From the NCBI RefSeq assembly GCF_028401425.1, contig NZ_JAQOMS010000002.1, positions 2,170,001 to 2,234,000 of the forward strand: DNA of 64,000 bases. The letters run 5' to 3'. This document shows, one piece after another, positions 43,194 to 51,937 of the stretch. The stretch comes from Psychrosphaera algicola. Lineage in GTDB: Bacteria; Pseudomonadota; Gammaproteobacteria; Enterobacterales; Alteromonadaceae. The notes beneath the pieces were generated by a model, which made no database searches, was not told the origin of the DNA, and saw only the letters and a list, made by a program, of their open reading frames with translations. The position numbers were made by a program, and so were the translations under genes. Each line of letters opens with the position of its first letter. The stretch's first letter is position 1.

Positions 43194-43372
43194 AAAACTG
43201 AGATTTCTTCCTGAATTAGTATCATTTAATTATGTCGAGGAAATCGCTTTGTCGCAACGTTTAACTAATGTTATGACAAAAAAGAAAGGAAATATTCACT
43301 TTTTTAGCTGAAAGTTAAGATAGCGAAAATACTTTGACAAAAATATAAATCAATTTTGAAAAAACCATAAAA

Positions 43373-43398
43373 AAAACGGGGACTTAAAGTCCCCGTTT
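43373..43398. terminator. intrinsic terminator of pilA
   Basis: AACGGGGACTT, loop AA, AGTCCCCGTT with an A-run before and T residues after, 36 bases downstream of pilA; separates the highly expressed pilin gene from pilB. Confidence 0.9.
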
Positions 43399-43434
43399 AA
43401 TAATAAATAGTAACCTACCTATTTATTATGATAA

Positions 43435-43956
43435 TTAGTCTTCACTATCATCTTCTTCAGATGCTGTAACTGTGAAACCTTTTGGTGTAGGTAACTTAGT
43501 TACGTCACTTGATAATACTGTCCAAGTTACGGCACCGTTTGTTGCACTAACTGTAGCTTCAAATGTCAAAGACTCAGCTTGAAAGTCTTTAGGTGCCGTG
43601 TCGCTGTTATAAAGCATTACGATTTGTAGTGCATTTTCACCACCACCAGTAAGCGTGGCTGACGTAAAATCAGAACCCGATACAGAAGTTGTAGCAGTAT
43701 AGTCAGCACCAGATGGGTCAACAAAACCAATATCTGCTAATTCTGCAAATGAACTTGGGTTTTGGCCATTCAATGCTACGTATTCTTCAACGGCATTTTT
43801 AATTGGACGCAATGCTGATGTAGATGAAGTTGTGGCTTCCGTACGTAAAACGTAAGTCTGGTATTGCGGAACCGCAACCGATGCCAGAATACCGATAATT
43901 GCAATTACAATCATCAGTTCAATTAGAGTAAAACCCTTTTGTTGGCGGTTTTTCAT
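43435..43956 (-). CDS. pilA: type IVa major pilin-like prepilin
   Basis: 173 residues, intact. Leader MKNRQQKG cleaved before Phe, then FTLIELMIVIAIIGILASVA with Glu5 of the mature protein, followed by VPQYQTYVLRTEA. A globular domain of ~120 residues rich in Ser/Thr/Ala. No cysteine is present, so the usual C-terminal disulfide loop is absent, and the end is an acidic tail (EEDDSED). AGGAGT precedes the ATG. Own terminator, next to pilBCD: likely the major pilin. Confidence 0.92.
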   Translation of the reverse strand: MKNRQQKGFTLIELMIVIAIIGILASVAVPQYQTYVLRTEATTSSTSALRPIKNAVEEYVALNGQNPSSFAELADIGFVDPSGADYTATTSVSGSDFTSATLTGGGENALQIVMLYNSDTAPKDFQAESLTFEATVSATNGAVTWTVLSSDVTKLPTPKGFTVTASEEDDSED

Positions 43957-44201
43957 TTTATTACTCCTAGTAAGTTGTCATGAAGTTATTGTCTTTAACC
44001 TACAGCCATTGTGACTCTTTTACTTCAAATTACAAGCTACGAATTTGTTTCATATCAAATTTTACGCATCCGTACTGCAATCTAAAGGTCCAATAGTGTG
44101 ATCTAATTATTAGCAATTTTCTCAAAATTACAAAAAACGTTAAAAGCTTGTTAGTGCCATAACTTGATTTACAAGATGCGTACTCATAAGAAATACAAGA
44201 C

Positions 44202-45044
44202 TTAATCAAATCGCATCGACAAATCTATCGCATCCACATGCTTAGTTAAGCCACCAATTGAGATATAGTCAATATTTAACTGCGCATATGCTTTAAATTT
44301 TTCACCATCCATGTTGCCAGACGCCTCAAGTTTAACTTTTCCATTGCTTAATTTTCTTGCTTGCGCTGTCATTTCAACAGTGAAATTATCCAACATGACG
44401 ATGTCCGCCCCCGCATCCATTGCCAATTGAAGCTCATCTAATGACTCCACTTCCACTTCCACTTTAGCTGATGGATTGAGTTGTTTAGCGGTAGTCACAG
44501 CAGCATCAATAGATCCAGCGGCAAAAATATGATTTTCTTTAATTAAATACGCATCAAATAAACCAATTCGGTGATTCTGCCCACCACCACAGGTAACCGC
44601 GTATTTTTGCGCTAATCGTAAGCTAGGGATGGTTTTACGCGTATCCAAAATTTTAGTTGTGCTTTGCATCGCGGCAATTTCATTAACGTAATGTTGGGTA
44701 GACGTTGCGGTCGCAGATAACATTTGTAAAAAATTTAACGCTGTACGTTCTGCTGTCAATATTTCACGGGCTGGGCCTGAGAATGTGAATAAGGTTTGAT
44801 TGGCAACTACGTTGTCACCGTCTTTAACTTGCCACTCAACAGTCGTATTTTTAGCAATTTGGGAAAAGGTTTCATTCACCCATTCAACCCCGCAAACAAC
44901 CGCATCTTGACGCGTAATCACTTTACCTGTCGCCAGTTGTTCCGATGGAATTAATTGTGCGGTAATATCTAAATCGGCAGACAGACCATTTAGGTCTTCT
45001 TGCAGCGCAGCGGTAACTTGAGCAGGAATGTGTTGCTGATACAT
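44202..45044 (-). CDS. nadC: nicotinate-nucleotide pyrophosphorylase (carboxylating)
   Basis: Quinolinate phosphoribosyltransferase of de novo NAD synthesis. 280 residues, intact. NFLQMLSATATSTQHYV, KILDTRKTIPSLRLAQKYAV, GGGQNHRIGLFDAYLIKENH, VEVEVESLDELQLAMDAGAD and VKLEASGNM. Lies 17 bases after the aspartic protease gene, in the same direction. Confidence 0.96.
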   Translation of the reverse strand: MYQQHIPAQVTAALQEDLNGLSADLDITAQLIPSEQLATGKVITRQDAVVCGVEWVNETFSQIAKNTTVEWQVKDGDNVVANQTLFTFSGPAREILTAERTALNFLQMLSATATSTQHYVNEIAAMQSTTKILDTRKTIPSLRLAQKYAVTCGGGQNHRIGLFDAYLIKENHIFAAGSIDAAVTTAKQLNPSAKVEVEVESLDELQLAMDAGADIVMLDNFTVEMTAQARKLSNGKVKLEASGNMDGEKFKAYAQLNIDYISIGGLTKHVDAIDLSMRFD

Positions 45045-45061
45045 AGTTTGAAAATTCTCTT

Positions 45062-45572
45062 TTATTGTATTTGCTTGAGGGTCAATCGTCCCTCTCTTTG
45101 CGTAAACTCAACTTGTTTTAATGCGTTCATGCCAAGTAATAACTCGTCGCCCTGCATACTAAGGTACAATCGTCGCGCGCATATTGCCAAACTGCAACTT
45201 GCCGATAGTTAAGTTATCAATCGTAGTCATATACGCCTTAGCAGTGCCATTGGCGGTATTAACTGAAACAGGCTGACCATATTTAAGGCCAATTGCATCA
45301 GCAACCCCTTTCGGTACCGCGACATTTGTCGCGCCAGTATCGAGTAAAAAGGTCACTGGGTAGTTATTTAACAGGCCATTTACAACATAATGACCCATTC
45401 GGTTTTGGTCCAAAACTAAAGTAGCCATTTGACCGTTAATATAGCTCTCGGGGTTTTGATTTGGATTTACGCGCTCTGATAATTTGCCATCAAAAAACTG
45501 ATAACCTAAGACGAGAAACAATCCCCAGAAGATAAATGCAAACGTTTTGCCTATTTTAACGGGTTGCGACAT
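45062..45572 (-). CDS. membrane-anchored retropepsin-like aspartic protease
   Basis: About 169 residues. N-terminal TM (FAFIFWGLFLVLGYQFF) and a periplasmic single-domain retropepsin fold: VTFLLDTGATNVAVPKGVA with catalytic Asp78 and the DTGA motif, NGTAKAYMTTIDNLTIGKLQF and, after repair, IVPGMQGDELLLGMNALKQVEF. The coding strand reads CCTTAG at 45159-45164 where CCTGG is expected; the unrepaired frame stops there and loses the final beta-strands. Repaired stop at 45062. Four bases after srmB. Substrate unknown. Confidence 0.82.
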
Positions 45573-45575
45573 GGC

Positions 45576-46816
45576 TTATTTTTTCTTCTTAGTTTTCTTC
45601 TTAGCCGACTTAGCTAACGCTTTGGCGACTTTTTTCTTATGCGGCTTTTTCTTTTTAGCCGGAACTGCAGATTCTTTGTTTTTAGGTTCGATGCCTGCAA
45701 TTTTTCTATGCTTAAACGTTTGTTCTGTATAACGTTCAATTTTTTCATGATCAGCATGTCGTGTGCAGCAATAAAACTGACGGCATAGCCTTTTGCTCCA
45801 GCGCGAGCCGTGCGGCCAATTCGGTGAACATAGACATCCGCTGTTCGCGGTAAATCAAAGTTAAAGACGTGAGTCACATCGATAATATCAAGACCACGCG
45901 CTGCAACATCGGTTGCGACCAATACAGGGGATTTACCCGACTTTAATTTATCTATTGCTTTGAGACGCTTGTCCTAGGGCATCTCACCTTGCAAGTACGC
46001 TGCGTAAATACCCATAGCTTGCAACTGATTTACAACAAGCTCTAACCGTTCTTTGGTTTTAACAAATACGATTGACTTTTTAACATCTTCTAACGCTAAA
46101 TAGTGCCCCAACATGGCAAATTTGTGTTCATCGCTGTCGGCTAAGTGGGTCCATTCAACAATTTTACTGACTTCACTTCTTGGTGCATCCGCTTCAACAA
46201 ATACCGCTTCGGCCAAAACATGATTACCAAACTCTATTATACCGCGGCCTTCTAATGTGGCAGAAAACAACATGGCCTTAGCGACGATTTCGAGATTCAT
46301 CGGCGATGCGTAACATAAAGCTACGGAACCCCATGTCGAGCATGCGGTCAGCTTCATCTAATATTAACACCTCAACATCTTCACAGTGGAAAGTTTCAGC
46401 ATCCATATACTCAAGCAGACGACCTGGAGTTGAAATTAAAATATCGTTATTTTTTCTAAAATGTCTTTATGACTGCCGTAATTAATACCGCCGGTAATAA
46501 CACCAACACGTAAATCAGTATGCTGGCTTAACGTTTTAGCAAAATCATAGGTTTGATAAGCCAGTTCTCTGGTAGGCGCAAGTACCATAACACGGGCAAA
46601 ACCAGGGTTTCTGCGAGGAGAGTCTAATAAATACTGAATAGCAGGAATTAGAAACGCGGCTGTTTTACCGGTTCCTGTCGGGGCACTCGCTAAAACATCG
46701 TGACCATCCAACGCCTCAGGTATTGCGGCTTGTTGTACTCGTGTTGGTTTGGCATAACCAAGGGCTTGAATACCTAAAAGTAAACGGCGGTCTAAATCGA
46801 ACTCATCAAATGTCAT
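45576..46816 (-). CDS. srmB: ATP-dependent RNA helicase SrmB
   Basis: DEAD-box helicase for 50S assembly. Q motif GYAKPTRVQQAAIPEAL, motif I ASAPTGTGKT, Ia APTRELAYQ, II LDEADRMLDMGF, III FSATLEGRG, then HRIGRTARAG. The Lys-rich tail after repair contains HRKIAGIEPKNK, typical of SrmB. About 414 residues. Four breaks: T-runs on the plus strand at 46450-46455 and 45740-45745, and two expected CCWGG sites at 46276-46281 (repair RRQAMLFSAT) and 45973-45979 (repair GEMPQDKRLKA). The unrepaired frame ends at 45614, but the repaired tail runs to 45576. Divergent from trmN6. Confidence 0.93.
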
Positions 46817-46895
46817 GCAAATTCCGGCTGGAGCTATATCAAATCTTAAGGTCTGATATTATAGCGGAAAATATCGTCAAGCGGATACCTTAGAA

Positions 46896-47618
46896 TTGGC
46901 AAAACCACACTTTCAGTTTAAACAATTTTCAATTTGGCACGATAAGTGTGCAATGAAGGTTAATACCGACGGCATTTTACTAGGTGCTCATGGCAAATAT
47001 TGACGACGATAAACGCATTCTCGATGTTGGGACGGGGAGCGGTTTAATTGCTCTTATGTTAGCTCAACGCATCACTGACCTTGGGGCTTCAATTACCGCC
47101 ATTGAGTTAGACGACGACGCAGTACAACAAGCACAACAAAACTTTGAACACAGCGATTGGAATGGACGGCTAACCTGTTTAAAAAGCGACTTTTGCTTAT
47201 GGGTCACATCAGAAAAATTTGACCATATTGTTTCCAATCCACCTTATTTTAGTCACGACCTACAAAATAAGGACAACAAACGAACGCAGGCGCGTCATCA
47301 AATTACGCTCACCTTTGACCAGTTGTTAAAACGTAGCGCTGAACTCACTACTGAGAAAGGCAAATTGAGCCTAGTATTACCTGTTGCAGAAATGCAGGAA
47401 TTGCTCGACATAGCTCCGACTTATCAGTGGCAGCTAAATCGGCAATGCGATATCAAACATAATAGACAAGGTAAGGTGATCCGGCAATTAGTTGAACTAA
47501 AAAATCTGCGCCAAGTTCAATCGATACACAACATTCAACACTTGTTATTCGTCAACTTGATGGCAGTTATTCAGAGCAATATAAAGATTTATGTCGTGGT
47601 TTTTACCTTAAATTTTAG
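46896..47618 (+). CDS. trmN6: tRNA1(Val) (adenine(37)-N6)-methyltransferase
   Basis: YfiC-type N6-methylase. FKQFSIWHDKCAMKVNTDGILLGA, SAM site ILDVGTGSGLIALMLAQR and the NPPYF catalytic motif in HIVSNPPYFSHDL. About 240 residues. A break at ~46988 separates the N-terminus (GILLGA) from NIDDDKRILD. The A-run 47499-47504 is one short; repair gives SAPSSIDTQHSTLVIRQLDG and a stop at 47616-47618. The start is uncertain: TTG at 46896 fits the family N-terminus best. Neighbour srmB is its partner in E. coli as well. Confidence 0.88.
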
Positions 47619-47654
47619 TTTTACGAACAAATGACTCGATTATTTATAGGTAAC

Positions 47655-47677
47655 AAAAAAGGGCCTAAAGGCCCCTT
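47655..47677. terminator. bidirectional terminator between trmN6 and the outer-membrane gene
   Basis: AAGGGCC, loop TAAA, GGCCCCTT with an A-run on the left, between two convergent genes. Confidence 0.75.
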
Positions 47678-47707
47678 AATAAAACACTTAAACAGTATTT
47701 TGAAATA

Positions 47708-48352
47708 CTATTGTTTAAAACTATAGGTCATGAACCCGCCGAAGTTACTACCTGAAGTTGCTTCAACACCACTATAATTAGCCAGAGAATATTCTACCGA
47801 TGTAAATCTAAAACCCCAACTAAGCTGTTCGTTTTGCTTAAAACCTAACTCAGCAACAAACGCCGTTGCACCGTCAAATTCATAGGATTCTGAACTTGAA
47901 CCGTCCATTTCTGATGAAAGTTCGACGCCTGTGTGGAAAGACACACCAGCACCAAGTGTCACTTTTTCGTTTAATTGCACATATGGCAATATTGTGAATT
48001 CAAAACGGTCAAACGTGATATCAGCATTATCAGCAGTTGCCGAATCAAATTTGTATGCACCACTTAATTTCACCCCAATCGGTTTAGAAAAACCAAACGA
48101 TTCTGAGTTTATGCCGATATCAACACCACCACCCATAGTGAAACCGCCGCCAGCTGATACATCAGAAGTAGAACCATCGTCATATTCCAATGTTCCCATA
48201 TCATCGCCGCCAAATGCGTAACCAAATACCATGAATGGTTTTGCATTAAACTTTTTCTCGGCGCCCGTGTCGTCACTATTAGCCTGAGATGTAAAAGATG
48301 CTCCTGAAACAGCTAATGCCAGGGCCAAACCTAATTTTGTAATTGTTGTCAT
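47708..48352 (-). CDS. outer-membrane beta-barrel protein
   Basis: 214 residues from ATG 48352, intact. Signal peptide (KLGLALALAVSGASFTSQA), then alternating amphipathic strands rich in Gly, Ser and aromatic residues and ending with the outer-membrane C-terminal signature FGGFMTYSFKQ close to a terminal aromatic. Acidic loops (SDDTGAEK, YDDGSTSD). Resembles small OmpW/OprF-N-like barrels, but no specific family is assigned. Confidence 0.75.
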   Translation of the reverse strand: MTTITKLGLALALAVSGASFTSQANSDDTGAEKKFNAKPFMVFGYAFGGDDMGTLEYDDGSTSDVSAGGGFTMGGGVDIGINSESFGFSKPIGVKLSGAYKFDSATADNADITFDRFEFTILPYVQLNEKVTLGAGVSFHTGVELSSEMDGSSSESYEFDGATAFVAELGFKQNEQLSWGFRFTSVEYSLANYSGVEATSGSNFGGFMTYSFKQ

Positions 48353-48521
48353 TATTATTCTCCGTGTGTACAAAATTTCCACGCGGAATTCTATCCGTCT
48401 ATCGCATTATTGCAACTTGTTATTTCCCGCTGTTACCCTTTCTGGCATCATCCCCGTAAATTATTAGCATTACGATAATCAACTCGTTTGCATTATTGTC
48501 TTAATTTGGTGCACCCCATAA

Positions 48522-50721
48522 ATGAAAAAACTCACGATTATATTACTGTTCATCCTGATTCAAATATTTAACATCAACGCGCAAGAGCTCACTCTGGAAC
48601 GAATTTATTCTGACCCATCATTAGCTGGCAAAACACCAAGTAAATTAACGGTCTCCCTGATGGTAAACGTGCCACCTATATCCAACCGCGAGCTGATGAC
48701 TATAATCGTTATGATCTATGGGAATACAATGTCGCAACAGGCAAGCGTTCAATGTTGGTCGATTCCGAATCTTTGTTCTCGGGGCCTGAGTCCTTATCTG
48801 ATGAAGAGAAAGCACGACGTGAACGCCAACGTATTTATGGTAAGGGGATTTTGGAATATACCTGATCAGCCGACGGCAGCGCTTTGCTATTCCCACTAAA
48901 CGGCGATGTTTTTTATTATCAGTTAGGTAAAGCTAAAGCAGAGAAGCTTACGAATGGTGATGGATTTGTCACCGACGTAAAGTTTTCACCTAAAGGCAAT
49001 TTTGTATCTTATGTTAAAAACCAAAATCTCTACATTATTAACCTGAAAACCAAACAAACAAAAGCACTCACCACAAGTGGTAAAGACACCATTAAATTTG
49101 CCATGGCGGAGTTTGTTGCTCAAGAAGAAATGAAACGAATGACAGGTTACTGGTGGGCACCGGATGAATCTGAAATTGCGTTAACTAAAGTCGATACATC
49201 ACCGGTTAAGGTTGCAACACGTAACGAGATTTACGCCGATTCGATTAAATTATTTGACCAACGATATCCGTTTGCCGGAACCCCAAACGTAAAAATCGAA
49301 CTGGGTTTACTGAAGATCACACAAAGCGAATCGCAGATCCGCTGGATTGACTTAGGTCAAGAACAAGATATTTATATCACTCGCGGTAAATGGTTACCTA
49401 ACTCAGCTACATTTAGTTACCAGTGGCAAAACCGCAGTCAACATGAGTTACAGTTGCGTTTTGTTAACGCTAAAACATTGTCTCAAAAGACTGTAGTGAC
49501 TGAAACTTCTGATACTTGGATTAACCTTCACGAATCATTATATTATTTTGATGACAGTTTTGTTTGGGCTTCAGAACGTGACGGATTCCAACATTTGTAT
49601 CACATCGATCTAAAAGGTAACGTAAAAGCGCAGTTAACTAAGGGTGATTGGATTGTCGATAAACTAGTTGCTGTAGACAAAGTCAACGGCGATGTCTATT
49701 TCACGGGACGAAAAGATACTCCTATCGAACGCCACTTATATGTTGTTAACTTAAACAAACCACAGCAGATAAAAAAAGTATCCCAGCGAAGTGGTTTACA
49801 TGACGTAACATTCTCTGAAGACGCTTCGGTTTACTTAGACTCATTTTCAACCACGACACAACCGCCTCAAGTGAGCCTACACTAAGGCAAACGGAAAGCA
49901 ATTAACCTGGATGGAACAAAATAAGCTCGACGCTTCACATCCACTTACACCTTATTTGAATGACTGGATTAAACCTCGTTTTGGTACGATAACCGCTGAG
50001 GATGGGCAAACACTTCATTACCGCATATTTGAGCCTAAAGGTTTTACTGGCAAGCGCCCTGTAATTAATTATGTGTACGGCGGTCCACACGCACAATTGG
50101 TGACTGATAGTTGGAGTAAACGAAATTATATCCTCCAGCATTTAGTGCAAAAAGGGTACGTGGTTTTTCAATTGGATAACCGCGGGTCTTATAACCGAGG
50201 CAAAAAATTTGAAGATCCAATCTACCAACATCTTGGTGAAGTTGAATTAACAGACCAGTTAACCGGTGTAGAATACTTAAAAACCCTCGACTATGTTGAC
50301 CCAAATCGCATTGGTGTTTACGGCCACAGTTATGGCGGGTATATGACAATAATGAGCATGTTTAAAGCCGGTGATGTATTTAAAGTAGGTGTTTCAGGTG
50401 CGCCAGTAACCGACTGGACACTATATGATACTCATTACACAGAACGTTATGCAGGACATCCCGGTAAAGATGGCAAAGACTATGATGTTAGCAATGTCTT
50501 TAAATATGCCGAGGGTCTAAAAGGCGATTTACTGATTTATCATGGAATGGCCGACGACAACGTATTGTTTACGCATGCGACAAAGCTGTTTAAACATTTA
50601 CAAGATTTAGGTAAGCCTTTTGATGTAATGACCTACCCAGGAGCAAACATAGCATTCGCGGTAAAAAACAGGCCTTCATTTAGCCAAAACTATCGTTCGA
50701 TATTTTGATAAAAACCTTTGA
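48522..50721 (+). CDS. exported dipeptidyl peptidase IV-like serine peptidase (S9B)
   Basis: About 735 residues. Signal peptide (MKKLTIILLFILIQIFNINA), beta-propeller N-domain (DPP-IV type: YSDPSLAGKTPSKLTVSPDG, EEMKRMTGYWWAPDE) and an alpha/beta-hydrolase domain with Ser in VYGHSYGGYM, Asp in MADDNVLFTH and His in PGSKHSIRG after repair. Breaks: C-run 48655-48657; CCTGA for CCTGG at 48861 (restores EYTWSADGS); CTAAGG for CCAGG at 49882 (restores SLHQANGK); a base lost next to CCAGG at 50637; A-run 50663-50668. Repaired stop at 50719-50721. Likely periplasmic or secreted, nutrient peptide processing. Confidence 0.9.
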
Positions 50722-50732
50722 TGGCATGATGC

Positions 50733-50755
50733 TGTGGCGGTAAACATCCGCCACA
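50733..50755. other. inverted repeat after the DPP-IV gene
   Basis: TGTGGCGG, short loop, CCGCCACA stem 12 bases beyond the stop. There is no T-run behind it, so it is a weak terminator candidate or an mRNA-end stabilising hairpin. Confidence 0.4.
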
Positions 50756-50952
50756 TGTTAAAAGATTGGCGTAGCAAAGTCGGATTTGATTTGTATGCGC
50801 TAATCTCTCTAAAGACGTTAATTTTTATTACTCCTTTTTAGAAGTAATTCACTTCTTGTAACTCAGCTTTCCCCGAAAACTGATCTTTAAACTGTCCTTC
50901 ACAACCAAACAAAGTCGCTAAAATAAAATTTTACGTCACTAAGGACAGTGTT

Positions 50953-51803
50953 ATGCAAAATTTTATACTTGTATGTTGCTTTGCAGTTTTAGTTTTATTT
51001 CCGGTTTATATCTGGGCAAAACCAAAACCCGTAGACTTAATGTTAGCCAAAGTTGCTGATATCAAAAATCTATTTGCTCAGCATCAAGGTTATTGGTTAA
51101 GCGAAAAGTACGACGGGATCAGAGCGTATTGGAATGGAACAACGCTCCTTACACGCAGAGGAAACCAAATCCATTGCCCACAATGGTTTATCGAGAACTT
51201 GCCAAAAACAGCCTTAGACGGCGAATTATGGATATCCAGAGGACAGTTTGAACAAGTTTCTTCCACTGTTAGAAAAAACACGCTGACGAATCCGAATGGC
51301 AACATGTGCGGTTTATGGTATTTGATGTACCTGAATCACATCTACCTTTTGAATTTCGACAAAACCAGTTAGCTCATTTATTGGCGGACATCAATTTACC
51401 CTAGGTGCGGCAAGTTAAACAACTAAAAGTGGAAACCGAAACGGAAGTGCAAACTATATTCAAACAAATTGTCGCTGGTGGCGGTGAAGGTGTCATGCTT
51501 AATGTTGCAAACAGCTATTACTATCACGGCCGAACAGACCGCCTATTAAAATTAAAGCCGTATCTAGACGAAGAAGCAACCGTATTAAAACACGTAGAGG
51601 GTAAGGGCAAGTATGCAGGGATGTTAGGCGCAATCGTTGTCAAAAATAAAACTGGCCACGTTTTTAAGATAGGCTCGGGGTTTTCAGACAAAGAGCGAGC
51701 GGAACCGCCTGAAATAGGGACTCAAGTCACTTATCGGTACTCTGGATATACCAATAGTGGCAAACCTCGATTTGCGACCTTTGTTCGTAAGTTTACATTT
51801 TAG
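50953..51803 (+). CDS. periplasmic ATP-dependent DNA ligase (LigE type)
   Basis: About 285 residues. Signal peptide (NFILVCCFAVLVLFPVYIWA) followed directly by the adenylation domain: PVDLMLAKV, motif I SEKYDGIRAYW with Lys52, TRRGNQIHCP, DGELWISRGQFE, motif IV GGEGVML, motif V RLLKLKPY, then a small OB domain. No extra domains, as in minimal Lig E enzymes, which are exported and sometimes linked to DNA uptake. Breaks: A-run 51273-51278 (repair VRKKHADESEWQHVRF) and CTAGG for CCAGG at 51401 (TAG replaces CAG, Gln). Repair gives one continuous protein. Confidence 0.85.
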
Positions 51804-51830
51804 TTTCAAAACACTTGATAAACAGGCAAC

Positions 51831-51857
51831 AAAAAGGCCTCAATAATGTGAGGCCTT
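51831..51857. terminator. bidirectional terminator between the ligase and pepO genes
   Basis: AAAGGCCTCA, loop ATAATG, TGAGGCCTT in the 134-base gap between convergent genes. Confidence 0.8.
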
Positions 51858-51937
51858 CAATTTAAATATAGTATTTAAAGTCATAATGTTATGCACTAAA
51901 AACGCACTAACAGTTTAATGCATAAAGATGCTTTAAA

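Noticed and set aside
44130..44160. Sigma54 promoter for pilA
   Set aside because: TGGCAC is present on the minus strand, but the downstream GC element is one base too close and lacks TT, and it lies ~200 bases from the ATG; not convincing as read.
32514..51405. TAG recoding (amber read as Gln) suggested by in-frame TAG at ligE 51401, srmB 45975 and pilW 32514
   Set aside because: The ligE and srmB TAGs, where Gln is expected, sit at CCCAGG contexts, and the same context elsewhere gives frameshifts rather than substitutions; many intact genes keep ordinary CAG. A miscalling artefact is simpler.
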